DNA of 64,000 bases from Sandarakinorhabdus sp. AAP62 (GTDB lineage Bacteria; Pseudomonadota; Alphaproteobacteria; Sphingomonadales; Sphingomonadaceae). How positions within the stretch are numbered: position 1 is the stretch's first letter; each line of letters begins with the position of its first letter. Below, in pieces: positions 25,827 through 35,141 of the stretch. Under the pieces are notes generated by a model, which ran no database searches, was not told the DNA's origin, and worked only from the letters and a program-made list of their open reading frames with translations. The stretch covers positions 357,001 to 421,000 of the forward strand of contig NZ_ANFY01000003.1 in NCBI RefSeq assembly GCF_000331225.1. Direction: 5' to 3'. The translations under genes were made by a program, and so were the position numbers.

Positions 25827-26319
25827 GGCGCCGGTGCTGGTGCTGGCGGGCAGCCTGGCGCTGCTGGCCGGCGCCTTCGGCTTTGAACATGTTGGCGGGC
25901 TGGTCCCGTGTGAAATGTGCTGGTGGCAGCGCTGGGCGCTGATGGCGACAGCCTTCTTTGCCGCCGACGCGCTGGCGCTGGGCATGGTGGCGCGCCGCCA
26001 GCCTGCGATGGGCGCGGCCGTGGCAGCCACGGCCTGGGTGGCCATCCTCGGCCTCGCCAGCAACGCCGGCATCGCCTTGTATCACGCCGGGGTGGAACAG
26101 AAATGGTGGCAGGGCCTCACCCGCTGTACGGCGCCACCGGTGGCCGGTGATGCCCGTGCGATGATGGCCGACATACTGGCGCAGCCGCTGGTGCGGTGCG
26201 ACGCCATACCATGGCAGATGTTCGGAATTTCCATGGCAGGATGGAATTTCGTCATCTCGTTCCTGTTGGTTGGAGCTGCCACATGGCTGATGCTGAAACC
26301 CCCCAAGACCTTCCGCTGA
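25816..26319 (+). CDS. dsbB: Disulfide bond formation protein B
   Basis: 167 residues, four membrane helices. The first periplasmic loop has the CxxC pair (PCEMCWWQRW) that passes electrons to quinone; the second cysteine pair is in LTRCTAP and VRCDAIPW, which reoxidises DsbA. WNFVISFLLVGAATWL is the last helix. It overlaps YqaA-like upstream and coq7 downstream. Its link to the quinone pathway gene next door is suggestive. Confidence 0.92.
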   Translation: MPSKAPVLVLAGSLALLAGAFGFEHVGGLVPCEMCWWQRWALMATAFFAADALALGMVARRQPAMGAAVAATAWVAILGLASNAGIALYHAGVEQKWWQGLTRCTAPPVAGDARAMMADILAQPLVRCDAIPWQMFGISMAGWNFVISFLLVGAATWLMLKPPKTFR

Positions 26320-26855
26320 TGTCCCGTCGTCGCCTGCCTGGCGATCGCCACCACGACACGCGCGCCATGATCCGCGTTGATCAGGCTGGCGAAACCGGCG
26401 CAGCGCGCATCTATGCCGGGCAACTGGCGGTGATGGGTGGCCGCCACAAGATGGCCGGCGAAATCCGCCACATGGCAGCGCAGGAGCAGCGGCATCTTGA
26501 TGGCATGAACGCGATTCTGGCCCGTCGCGATGTGCGGCCCACGCTGTTCGGCCCGTTCTGGCACGTTGCGGGCTTTGCGCTGGGGGCGGGCACTGCGCTG
26601 CTCGGCCCCAAGGCGGCGATGGCCTGCACCGAAGCGGTCGAAACCGTGATCGACGAACATTATGGCGAGCAGACGGAAGCGCTGAGCGATGGCAGCGATC
26701 CGGAACTGAAAGCGATGATCGATGATTATCGCGCCGACGAGGTGGAGCACCGCGAGGCCGCGGCTGTCCACACTGGCGGCAGCGCCTTTCCGGTGATGGA
26801 GGCCATCATCCGCGCCGGCTGCCGCACCGCGATCGCCGTCGCCAAGCGAATCTAG
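26283..26855 (+). CDS. coq7: 2-polyprenyl-3-methyl-6-methoxy-1,4-benzoquinone monooxygenase-like, Coq7 family
   Basis: 190 residues of the di-iron hydroxylase Coq7 family, the next-to-last step of ubiquinone synthesis. Iron-ligand motifs are visible: QAGETGAARIY, the EQRHLDG ExxH, EAVETVIDEHY and DEVEHREAA. ATG 26283 is chosen because TTGGAG precedes it, although this overlaps dsbB by 37 bases; ATG 26319 would overlap by one base but has no ribosome site. A palindromic repeat follows. Confidence 0.92.
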   Translation: MADAETPQDLPLMSRRRLPGDRHHDTRAMIRVDQAGETGAARIYAGQLAVMGGRHKMAGEIRHMAAQEQRHLDGMNAILARRDVRPTLFGPFWHVAGFALGAGTALLGPKAAMACTEAVETVIDEHYGEQTEALSDGSDPELKAMIDDYRADEVEHREAAAVHTGGSAFPVMEAIIRAGCRTAIAVAKRI

Positions 26856-26877
26856 TCTCCACTCCCACAGGACTGAT

Positions 26878-26947
26878 CCGCTCATGCCGAGCTTGTCGAG
26901 GCACGCACCACGCTCGGTCGGTGCCTCGACAAGCTCGGCATGAGCGG
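26878..26947. repeat. Long inverted repeat between coq7 and hspQ
   Basis: Perfect 27-base arms (26878-26904 and 26921-26947) around a 16-base loop; the core is CCGAGCTTGTCGAGGCAC. It has a different sequence from the repeat at 19828 but the same style of intergenic palindrome common in this bacterial group. Lying between convergent genes, it may also act as a bidirectional terminator. Confidence 0.85.
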
Positions 26948-26969
26948 CGCCATTCTGATAGAATCGAGT

Positions 26970-27353
26970 CTAGTTCCGGATCTGGTTGCGCAACTGATAG
27001 CGGCCACCAACCCGGCCGGAAAACATCTGCGTCACGCCCGGATGGCCAATCCCGTCGCCATCGCCATCAGGCAGCAGATTCTGCTGGCTGACATAGGCGA
27101 CGTACGCCGATTCCTCATTCTCGGCGAACAGATGATAAAAGGGCTGGTTCTTGTGCGGCCGGATCGATTCCGGGATGGACAGCCACCATTCCTCGGTATT
27201 GTTGAACACCGGATCGACATCGAAGATCACGCCGCGAAACGGGAACACCCGGTGCCGCACGACGTCGCCTATGGTGAAGGTTGCCGGGGTCGGCGCTTCA
27301 CCCTGGGCATCGGGAGCGGGGCGGGCAATCATCGGTTTCCACTCGGGCGGCAT
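26970..27353 (-). CDS. hspQ: Heat shock protein HspQ / YccV-like
   Basis: About 127 residues. The conserved core is TFTIGDVVRHRVFPFRGVIFDVDPVFNNTEEWW and QPFYHLFAENEESAYVAYVSQQNLLPD, the hemimethylated-DNA-binding/HspQ family, which in enterobacteria is an adaptor that stimulates Lon. The start is uncertain: ATG 27353, 27332 or 27401 are all in frame and none has a good ribosome site; the fold begins after residue 25 of the version given. Confidence 0.88.
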   Translation of the reverse strand: MPPEWKPMIARPAPDAQGEAPTPATFTIGDVVRHRVFPFRGVIFDVDPVFNNTEEWWLSIPESIRPHKNQPFYHLFAENEESAYVAYVSQQNLLPDGDGDGIGHPGVTQMFSGRVGGRYQLRNQIRN

Positions 27354-27561
27354 GGCTGTGATCGGCTTTTCCTTGCAGTCATGATGACGGCTTGGCGTCA
27401 TTCTTTTGCAATATAGGTGTTCGCGCGCCGGCGTGAAGGGGGCGATGTCGCGCCGCCCCGTGCAAATTGCCGCAAAGCCGGGCTTGGCAGGCCACGCCCC
27501 CTCCGCTATAGGCCGCCCCTCGACCCGGATACCGGCTTGTCCCGTGTCCGGCGCACTTCGC

Positions 27562-27651
<90 letters not shown>

Positions 27652-27773
27652 CTTTCCGCCGGATACCCCCGCCGAAAGCGCACAAACTCCCGCTTGCACT
27701 CGTCATGATATTCTGTATCAGACACGGCGCAATTCAGCGTGCCGCCGGGCGCGGTGCAAGGGGATTCAAAACG

Positions 27774-29876
27774 ATGCGAAGCCTGCTGCTTGTTCTGCTG
27801 ACGTCCGCCGCCATGCCTGTGATGGCCGCCGAAGCTGATACCGAAATCACCGTCACGGCGGCTCGTCAGCCCTATCGCGGGGACTTTACGGTGCAGGAAA
27901 CCCCGGCGGCGATCACGACGATCGACCAGACCTGGCTGAACAACAACAATATCCTGCGCCTCACCGATGCGCTTGATCTCAATGCCTCGATCGCGCGGCA
28001 GAATAATTTTGGCGGGCTGTGGGATGCCTTTGCCGTGCGCGGTTTTGCCGGGGATGAAAATCTGCCGTCTGGCTATCTCGTCAACGGTTACAACAACGGG
28101 CGCGGCTTTGGCGGCGTGCGCGATGTTTCGGGCATCGAGAAGATCGAGGTGCTGAAAGGCCCGCAGGCGGCGCTCTATGGCCGCGGCGAGCCGGGCGGGG
28201 TGATCAACATCGTCACCAAGAAGGCCGATTTCGATACGCGGGGCACGATCGGGGTTCAGGCCGGCAGCTGGGATCGGCAGCGGCTGGATGGAGACTTCAA
28301 TCTGGCGCTGGGCGACGTGGCGGCGGTGCGCCTGATCGGCTTTTACGAGGATGCCGGCAGCTTCCGCGGCACGCGTTCCGAGCGTTGGGGCTTCACGCCA
28401 TCGGTGCTGGTCAAGCTGGGTGAGAAGACAGCGCTGACCTATGAGCTGGAGTTGACGCGCGCCGAAGCGCAGTTTGATCGCGGGGTGGTCGCCATCAATG
28501 GCCAACTGGGCGCGATGGACCGCCGCACGTTCCTGGGTGAACCCGGCGATGGCCCGCTGGATGCCGACGTGACCGGCCACCAGCTGCAGTTGAGCCACGA
28601 ATTCAACAGCAACTGGTCGATCCTGATCGGCGGCCAGCACCGCGATACCCGCCTCACCGGCTTTTCCACCGAGGCCGAACTGGCCGGCAGCCGGCAGCGG
28701 TTGGGCCGCGATGGCCGTTCGCTGTCGCGCCAGCGCCGGTTCCGCGATTATGATGCCGAACATCAGGTGCTGCGCGGCGAAGTGCAGGGCCGTTTTGAAA
28801 CCGGCGGCCTGAAGCACCGCATCCTGTTCGGCGCCGATTACGACAATTTCGAGAACAGCCAGTTGTTCCTGCGTGCCCGCCCGGCCGTGATCGGGGCGAC
28901 AACCACGGCGCAGCAATCGAACGACATCGACATTTTCAATCCGGTCTATGGCCGTTTCCCGCTGCCCACGCCCGGCCCGCAGACCAACCGTCTCGACACC
29001 CAGGAAGCGTTCGGCCTGTATGTGCAGGATCAGATCGATCTGGGCGGCGGCGTGCAGGTGCGGCTGGGTGGGCGTTATGATGACATTCGCCTGACCACGC
29101 TCAACCGCGCCAACGGTGTGGCCAGCGCCCGCGATTTCAGCCGCTTCTCACCGCAGGCCGGCATTGTTTACGAGGCCAGCAAGTTGCTGTCGCTCTATGC
29201 CGCTTATGGCGAAGGTTTCCGCGCCAATATCGGTGCCGATGTGGCGGGCCGCATCTTCGATCCGGAAACCAGCCGTTCGGCCGAAGTGGGCGCCAAGCTC
29301 AATCTGCTCGATGGCAAGCTGACCGGCACCGTCGCGATTTTCAATCTGACGAAGGACAATGTGCTGGCCGCCGATCCGGCCAACCCCGGTTTCTCGGTGC
29401 CGATCGGCCGGGCGCGCAGCCGCGGGCTTGAGGTGGATCTGAACGGCAAGCTGCCCGGCGATATTGATCTGCTGCTCAGCTATGCCTTTGTCGACGCCAC
29501 CGCGCGCGCCGCCGTGCTTGATCCCAATTTCAGCCTGAACATCCGCGTCGGCGATCGGCTGATCAACATCCCCCGCCACCAGTTCAACGTGCAGGCGGCC
29601 AAGGGCTTCCAGCTGACCGATGATCTGAAGCTGACGCTGGGCGGCGGCGTGCAGCACACCGGCGGGCGGCTGGGGGAGACCGCGACCATGTTCTTCCTGC
29701 CGGCCTACACGCTGGCCCGACTGTTCGTCCGCGCCGACATCACGGAGCGGATCGAGCTGTTCGCTGAAGTCAGCAATCTGTTCAACGCCACCTATTACAC
29801 CAACAGCTTTGCCCAGCTGTGGGTGCAGCCCGGCCAGCCGCGCGCGGCGACCGCCTCTGTGCGGTACAAGTTCTGA
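27774..29876 (+). CDS. TonB-dependent receptor, siderophore/metal type
   Basis: 700 residues. A signal peptide (MRSLLLVLLTSAAMPVMAAEA) is followed by a TonB-box-like EITVTAARQ, a plug domain (about 40-160; VRGFAGDENLPSGYLVNG, VLKGPQAALYGRGEPGGVINIVTKK) and a 22-strand barrel ending with ASVRYKF. The GRGEPGGVINIVTK motif is typical of FhuA/siderophore receptors. ATG 27774 has AAGGGG about 10 bases upstream. The stop overlaps the start of an ABC ATPase (TGATG), so receptor and transporter are made together. The ligand is unknown; iron chelate is only the default guess. Confidence 0.92.
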   Translation: MRSLLLVLLTSAAMPVMAAEADTEITVTAARQPYRGDFTVQETPAAITTIDQTWLNNNNILRLTDALDLNASIARQNNFGGLWDAFAVRGFAGDENLPSGYLVNGYNNGRGFGGVRDVSGIEKIEVLKGPQAALYGRGEPGGVINIVTKKADFDTRGTIGVQAGSWDRQRLDGDFNLALGDVAAVRLIGFYEDAGSFRGTRSERWGFTPSVLVKLGEKTALTYELELTRAEAQFDRGVVAINGQLGAMDRRTFLGEPGDGPLDADVTGHQLQLSHEFNSNWSILIGGQHRDTRLTGFSTEAELAGSRQRLGRDGRSLSRQRRFRDYDAEHQVLRGEVQGRFETGGLKHRILFGADYDNFENSQLFLRARPAVIGATTTAQQSNDIDIFNPVYGRFPLPTPGPQTNRLDTQEAFGLYVQDQIDLGGGVQVRLGGRYDDIRLTTLNRANGVASARDFSRFSPQAGIVYEASKLLSLYAAYGEGFRANIGADVAGRIFDPETSRSAEVGAKLNLLDGKLTGTVAIFNLTKDNVLAADPANPGFSVPIGRARSRGLEVDLNGKLPGDIDLLLSYAFVDATARAAVLDPNFSLNIRVGDRLINIPRHQFNVQAAKGFQLTDDLKLTLGGGVQHTGGRLGETATMFFLPAYTLARLFVRADITERIELFAEVSNLFNATYYTNSFAQLWVQPGQPRAATASVRYKF

Positions 29877-30589
29877 TGACCGCGACGCTGGCCATCGACG
29901 GCCTGGTAGTGGAGCGGGGCGGCCGCCGCATCGTCGATGGCCTGACGCTGACGCTGGCGCCCGGGGAGGTCTATGCGCTGCTCGGCGGCAATGGCGCCGG
30001 CAAGTCCACCACATTGTTTGCCACCCTGGGCCTGCTGCCACGCAGTGGTGGCAACATCCAGGTGGCTGGCCAGGACCCTGCTGTTGCACCGGATGACGTG
30101 CGCGCTGCCACCGCCTATCTGCCGGAAAACGTCGCGCTCTACCCGGCGTTCACCGCGCGGGAGAATGTCGGCTATTTCCTGGAGCTGGCCGGCAGCCCGC
30201 GTGACCGAGCCGAGACCGAACAGGCCTTTGCCGCAGTGAAGCTCGACGCCGGCGCGTGGGACCGGCCGGTGAGCGGCTTTTCCAAGGGCATGCGCCAGAA
30301 AACCGCCATTGCCCTAGCGCTGCTCCGGCGCACGCCATTGCTGTTGCTGGATGAACCCACCTCGGGCCTTGATCCGGCGGCCACGCGCGATTTCCATGCG
30401 CTGGTGGGCGCGGTGGCGGCGCGGGGCGTTGCGGTGCTGATGGTCACGCATGATCTGTTTGGTGCTGCGGACGTGGCGGGGCGCATTGGCCTGTTGGCCG
30501 GGGGACGGCTGGCGCAGGAATGGACGGCGGCAGACAGTGCACCGCGCTTTGATCTCAACGCGCTGCACGATGGGTTTGTCGCGGCATGA
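29876..30589 (+). CDS. ABC transporter ATP-binding protein (ABC-2/Nos-type exporter class)
   Basis: 237 residues. Walker A GGNGAGKST (about 38-46), Q-loop region LPENVALYP, Walker B LLLLDEPTSGLDPAATRDF and H-loop VTHDL are intact. The signature is the variant SGFSKGMRQK instead of LSGGQ, as in NosF/CcmA/drug-efflux type ATPases that work with ABC-2 permeases. It overlaps the receptor by one base and the next permease by four, which places it in a four-gene operon. Confidence 0.93.
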   Translation: MTATLAIDGLVVERGGRRIVDGLTLTLAPGEVYALLGGNGAGKSTTLFATLGLLPRSGGNIQVAGQDPAVAPDDVRAATAYLPENVALYPAFTARENVGYFLELAGSPRDRAETEQAFAAVKLDAGAWDRPVSGFSKGMRQKTAIALALLRRTPLLLLDEPTSGLDPAATRDFHALVGAVAARGVAVLMVTHDLFGAADVAGRIGLLAGGRLAQEWTAADSAPRFDLNALHDGFVAA

Positions 30590-32025
30590 GGCGGGTGCGC
30601 GCCATATCGGCGGCACAGCTGCGGCTGTTGCTGCGTTCGCGCCTTGCTGTTGTGGCGCTGGTGTTGCTGGCCATGCTGTCGGGCATTGCTGCCATCACGG
30701 GTGCCACGCAGGCCAGCCGCATGGCGGCGGATCGCGAAACGGCGCAGACGGCAGCCAACACCGAATTTGCCAATCAGCCCGATCGCCACCCGCATCGCAT
30801 GGTGCATTATGGCACCTATGCGCTGCGCCCGCTTGGTGCGCTGGCGGCGTTCGATCCCGGGGTTGATGCCTTTGCCGGGTCGTTGATCTATCTGGAAGGC
30901 CATCGCCAGAATGCCACCACGCTGGGCGCGGCGCGCGAATCCTCAGGGCTTATCCGCTTTGGCCAGCTCACCCCGGCCTTTGTGCTTCGCGTGCTGGTGC
31001 CGCTGTTGCTGGTGTTTGTCGGCTTCGCCATGATCGTTGCCGAACGGCAGGCCGGGCTGTTCACGCTGCAGCTGACCCACGGCGCGAACGCGGGTGAACT
31101 GATTGCCGGCAAGGCGCTGGCACTGGCCGCGGTCGCCGGCGTGGCCGCGCTGCCGGCGTTGGCGGCGCTGGCCTGGGCGGCAGCGCAATCGCCTGCCGAA
31201 GCCGGCATCGCGGCGCTGATGGCGGTGGCGGCGCTGCTGTGGCTGGGCCTGTGGGTGCTGGGCATCACGCTGGTTTCGGCCCGCGCCCGTTCGGCGCAAT
31301 CGGCGCTGATGGCGCTGGTGCTGGCCTGGGCGGTGCTGGTGGTGCTGGTGCCGCGCGCGGCGGCCGGCGTCGCGGCGTTGGCGCATCCGTTGCCCACCAA
31401 GGCGGAGACCGACCTGATTATCCATCAGGAACTGCGCGCGCTGGGCGACAGCCACAACCCCAATGATCCGCATTTCGCCGCCTTCAAGGCCGGGCTGCTC
31501 AAAAAATATGGCGTCTCCCGCGTCGAGGATCTGCCGTTCAACTATCGCGGCGCCCTGTCGGCCGAAGGCGAGCGGCTGACCAGCCAGCTGTTCGCCCGCC
31601 ACGCCGCCGACACGGCCGCCGTGCAGATGCAGCAGCATCGCCTGCTGGCGCTGGTGGGCGTGATCAGCCCGGCGATCGGCTTTGCCCAGGCCAGCATGGC
31701 CGGCGCGGCCACCGATCTGGCCAGCCATCTTGCTTTCCTCGATGCCGCCGAAGCGCATCGCTATCGCTTGATCCAGTCGCTGAATGGCCTGCACACATAC
31801 CAGGTGCGCGGCGCCGACGATGCGGCCCGCAACAAGGATCCGATTGCCGAGCGTCAGAGCCGTATTTCGGCGCGCTTCTGGGCGGATCAGAAGCCGTTCC
31901 ATCATGATGGGCCAACGATGGCCGATCGGATGGCCGGGATGCTGCCGGGGCTGGCGGCCATGCTGCTGTGGGCCGGGCTGCTGTCGTGGCAGCTGGTCCG
32001 CACTGGCCGGCAGGAACAGCCATGA
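30586..32025 (+). CDS. ABC-2/DUF3526-like permease 1
   Basis: 479 residues. There is one membrane helix at about 15-38, a large external region (about 40-135), four to five helices between about 140 and 275, a second large loop and a last helix near 450-470. The motif IVAERQAGLFTLQLTHGANAGELIAGKALAL is the cytoplasmic coupling segment of ABC-2 permeases. The layout fits DUF3526-type proteins (NosY-like). No binding protein is encoded nearby. It overlaps the next permease by four bases, and the two are distant paralogues, probably a heterodimer. Confidence 0.85.
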   Translation: MRRVRAISAAQLRLLLRSRLAVVALVLLAMLSGIAAITGATQASRMAADRETAQTAANTEFANQPDRHPHRMVHYGTYALRPLGALAAFDPGVDAFAGSLIYLEGHRQNATTLGAARESSGLIRFGQLTPAFVLRVLVPLLLVFVGFAMIVAERQAGLFTLQLTHGANAGELIAGKALALAAVAGVAALPALAALAWAAAQSPAEAGIAALMAVAALLWLGLWVLGITLVSARARSAQSALMALVLAWAVLVVLVPRAAAGVAALAHPLPTKAETDLIIHQELRALGDSHNPNDPHFAAFKAGLLKKYGVSRVEDLPFNYRGALSAEGERLTSQLFARHAADTAAVQMQQHRLLALVGVISPAIGFAQASMAGAATDLASHLAFLDAAEAHRYRLIQSLNGLHTYQVRGADDAARNKDPIAERQSRISARFWADQKPFHHDGPTMADRMAGMLPGLAAMLLWAGLLSWQLVRTGRQEQP

Positions 32026-33272
32026 TCGCAGGCCTGCTGCGCGAATGGCGGCTGCTGGCCGGTCCGGCCCGGCTGGGGCTGATCGTGCTGGCGGCGCTGG
32101 CCAGCGTCGCTGTCGCGCTCGGCCTTGCCGATGTTGCGGCCACCCGCGCCGATATTGCCCGGGTGGTGGCGCTGGAGGCCCGCGAAACCCAAAGCATCGC
32201 CGCCTTTGCCAAGGGGGATGCCGGCGAGTTCGGCTATTATCGCAATTATCCGGTGTGGCGTGCCCCCGGCGATCTGGCGTTTCTGGCGCCCACGCGCGGC
32301 GATGCGGTGCCGGCGGTGATGCGCATTCGTATTCTGGCGCTGGAAGGCCAGATCAATGACAACGAGGCCGCCAATCCCGAACTGCTGCTGGCCGGCCGCT
32401 TCGATTTCGCCTTCGTCACCCTCTATCTGGCGCCGCTGCTGCTGATCGCGCTGCTGCACGACCTGTGGTCCGGCGAGCGCGAGGCGGGTCGGCTGGCGGC
32501 GCTCGACAGCCTGCCGCGCGCCCGGCAGCGGCTGTGGAGCCCGCGGGCCGTGCTGCGCGCCGGTGGGGTGGCGCTGGCGCTGTTGGTGCCGCTGGCCGTG
32601 GGTGGATTGGTCGAGGGCACGGCGCCGCTGCGTCTGGGCGCGGCGGCGGCGCTGGTGCTGGCCAGCCTGGGCTTCTGGATGATCGTCACGCTGGTTGTCG
32701 CACGGGTGCAGGCGGCGTCGGCGACCCAGGCCGCCGTGCTGGCCGGGCTGTGGTTCGCCATCACGCTGGTGGTGCCGGCCGCTGCCCATCTGGCCATCAA
32801 TGCTGCCGTGCCGCTGCCCAATGCCGCCGCCATCGCGCGCGAAAACCGCGAGGAGGTCCACGCCGGCTGGGACCGACCCAAGGCCGACACCATGGCGCGC
32901 TTCGTGGCGCTTTATCCGGCCTATCGTGCCCAGGCTGCCACTGGCACCGCTTTTGAATGGAAATGGTATTTCGCTTTCCAGCAACTGGGAGACGCCGCCG
33001 TGGCCGCCGACAGCGCTGCGCGCGATGCCGGCATTGCCTACCGGGAGGCCTGGGCGCAGCGGCTCGGCTGGTTGCTGCCGCCGGTAAAGGTGGCGCAGGC
33101 CATGCAGACGCTTGCCGGCAGCGATGTCGGGGCTGATCTGCGGTTCAAGGCGCGCACCCGTGGCTTTCACCGTGCCGTGCGAGAATATCACTATCCCTTC
33201 CTCTTCGGCGGCCGTCCCATGACCGATGCCGCTGTGGCAGGCGCGCCGACTTTCTCGACTGCGGTGATGTGA
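32022..33272 (+). CDS. ABC-2/DUF3526-like permease 2
   Basis: 416 residues, a shorter paralogue of the preceding permease with the same plan: first helix 14-35, large extracytoplasmic loop, coupling segment LHDLWSGEREAGRLAALDSLPRARQRLW, a helix cluster at about 175-265 and a C-terminal helix-poor region rich in aromatic residues (FEWKWYFAFQQLG). It is the last gene of the receptor-ABC operon. The start ATG 32022 overlaps the previous stop. Confidence 0.85.
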   Translation: MIAGLLREWRLLAGPARLGLIVLAALASVAVALGLADVAATRADIARVVALEARETQSIAAFAKGDAGEFGYYRNYPVWRAPGDLAFLAPTRGDAVPAVMRIRILALEGQINDNEAANPELLLAGRFDFAFVTLYLAPLLLIALLHDLWSGEREAGRLAALDSLPRARQRLWSPRAVLRAGGVALALLVPLAVGGLVEGTAPLRLGAAAALVLASLGFWMIVTLVVARVQAASATQAAVLAGLWFAITLVVPAAAHLAINAAVPLPNAAAIARENREEVHAGWDRPKADTMARFVALYPAYRAQAATGTAFEWKWYFAFQQLGDAAVAADSAARDAGIAYREAWAQRLGWLLPPVKVAQAMQTLAGSDVGADLRFKARTRGFHRAVREYHYPFLFGGRPMTDAAVAGAPTFSTAVM

Positions 33273-33464
33273 CGAGCGGTTGAATCGCCGCACCCGGCCG
33301 CGTTGCCCTGCGTCCGTGCTCTGGGCTGATCATGCCTGATGCGACCCCCTGTGTGCGGGCCGAATGAGCGTTGCCACCCGGTGAAACCGGCGTGAGCGGA
33401 GCGAGAAATCCGTGCTTGATCCAAGAGGCATCAAGGGTTTAGCTGGGCGGCGGGGGTGCTGTGG

Positions 33465-35141
33465 ATGCCGTCATCCGGGGGGAATATCTATCGTCTGCGA
33501 TTGGTCGGGCCGTTTCGGCTGAGCGGGCCTGATGGCGCGCGCATCGAAGTCAGCAGCCGCAAGGGCCGGGCGCTGATCGCCATGCTGGCGATGGCGCCGG
33601 ATGGCGAGCGCACCCGTGGCTGGCTGCAGGACCGGCTGTGGGGCAGCCGGCCGGCCGTGCAGGCCCAGGCCAGTCTGCGCCGCGAACTGGCCAATCTGCG
33701 TCTGACGGTGAATGGCGGCAGCGCCGCGCCACTGCTGCAGGCCGATTATCAGCGGGCGTGGATCGATCTGGCCCGGCTGGATGTGGACGCGCGGCATGGC
33801 GGTGGCCCCGGCGAGTTTCTGGAGGGCATGGATCTGTCCGGGGAAGACGGGTTCGAGGATTGGCTGCGCGAACAGCGCCAGGCACTGGAACCGACGGGCC
33901 GGCCAGTGCCACCGGCACCGGGCCAGCCGTCGGCCGTGGCCCGGGTGATTGGCGCCGCCTCGCCGCAGCAGCCGGTGCAGCCGTCGATCGCCGTGCTGCC
34001 AATTGCCGATCTGTCACCGTCGGGCGATCTGCGGTCCGTCGCTGATGGCGTTGCCGAAGAAGTGTCGGGCGCCTTGTCCCGCTGTTCGACCCTGTCCGTC
34101 GTGGGGGCCGGTTCCGGCGAGGGTCCGCCGCTCGCCGGCAACCGACTGGCGCTGAGCCACCAGCTGGGCGTGCGCTACCTGGTGGAAGGCAGTGTGCGCG
34201 CTGACGGCGACAAGCTGCGGGTGAGCCTGCGGTTGCTCGACGGGCCGGGCAATCGGCAATTGCTGACGCAGAGTTTTGAAGGGCCGATCAGCGATGTGTT
34301 CGGCCTGCAGGATCATATCGCCGTCACCATCGCGCCGTTGATCGATTCACGGGTGGAGATCAACGAACGGCAGCGGGCGCTGGCCGCGCCGCTGGTGCCC
34401 GACGATCGCTATCAACTGTTCTGGCGGGCCAACGCGCTGTTCCGGCAGTGGCAGCGCGAACCCGTGCTGGAAGCGGCCGAACTGACAGCGCAATTGCTGG
34501 CGCTGGAGCCGACCAATGCCTGGGCCGCAGCGCTGGCGGCCTTCTGCCACGCGATGATTGCCGGTTCCGGCTGGTCCGCCGATCCGGCGTCGCACCGGGC
34601 GGCAGCGCAACGCTATTATGATGTGGCACTGCGCCATGGCGGCGATGATCCGTTCGTGCTGGGCTATGCCGCCGGCGTGCAGCTGCGCCTGGGCGGCGAC
34701 CTGGCGGCGGCAGACCGGATGATCAATCGGGCGCTGGAGCTGCAGCCGACAGCGGCTTCGGTGCTGTTCTGGGGCGGCTGGGTCGATATTGCCAACGGCC
34801 AGGCGGCGCGCGGACTGGAACGTTTCCAGCTGGCGCTGCGCCTCAATCCGCGCTCGGCGGTGCGGCCTTACAATTATACCGGCATGGCGCTGTGCCTGCT
34901 TGGCCTCGACAGGGCCGCCGAAGCCCTGCCGCTGCTGGACGAAGCGGCCCAGCATATCCCGACTTATCCGCCCACGCTGGGCGCATTGTGCCTGGCGCAG
35001 GCGCTGTCGGGCGACGCCGCCGCCGCTGCGGCCACGGCGGCCCGCCTGGCCGAAATGGGCGGCGTGGAAGGCGCGCTGTCAACAATCGGCGATCCGCGCG
35101 CGCAGGCGCTCATCCGAGGGCTGCTACCCAAGGCGGGCTAA
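33465..35141 (+). CDS. Winged-helix regulator with TolB/FlgO-like and TPR domains
   Basis: About 558 residues. Residues 5-75 are a winged-helix/SARP-like DNA-binding part (LVGPFRLSGPDGARIEVSSRKGRALIAMLA); FLEGMDLSGEDGFEDWLREQRQAL closes it, as in many one-component activators. About 160-285 carry IAVLPIADLSPSGDLRSVADGVAEEVSGALSR, a TolB/FlgO-like domain, and the C-terminal half is TPR-like. No membrane segment is evident. The start ATG 33465 is uncertain (GTG 33456 is possible). It lies 190 bases after the ABC operon on the same strand and may control it, which is inference. Confidence 0.75.
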   Translation: MPSSGGNIYRLRLVGPFRLSGPDGARIEVSSRKGRALIAMLAMAPDGERTRGWLQDRLWGSRPAVQAQASLRRELANLRLTVNGGSAAPLLQADYQRAWIDLARLDVDARHGGGPGEFLEGMDLSGEDGFEDWLREQRQALEPTGRPVPPAPGQPSAVARVIGAASPQQPVQPSIAVLPIADLSPSGDLRSVADGVAEEVSGALSRCSTLSVVGAGSGEGPPLAGNRLALSHQLGVRYLVEGSVRADGDKLRVSLRLLDGPGNRQLLTQSFEGPISDVFGLQDHIAVTIAPLIDSRVEINERQRALAAPLVPDDRYQLFWRANALFRQWQREPVLEAAELTAQLLALEPTNAWAAALAAFCHAMIAGSGWSADPASHRAAAQRYYDVALRHGGDDPFVLGYAAGVQLRLGGDLAAADRMINRALELQPTAASVLFWGGWVDIANGQAARGLERFQLALRLNPRSAVRPYNYTGMALCLLGLDRAAEALPLLDEAAQHIPTYPPTLGALCLAQALSGDAAAAAATAARLAEMGGVEGALSTIGDPRAQALIRGLLPKAG

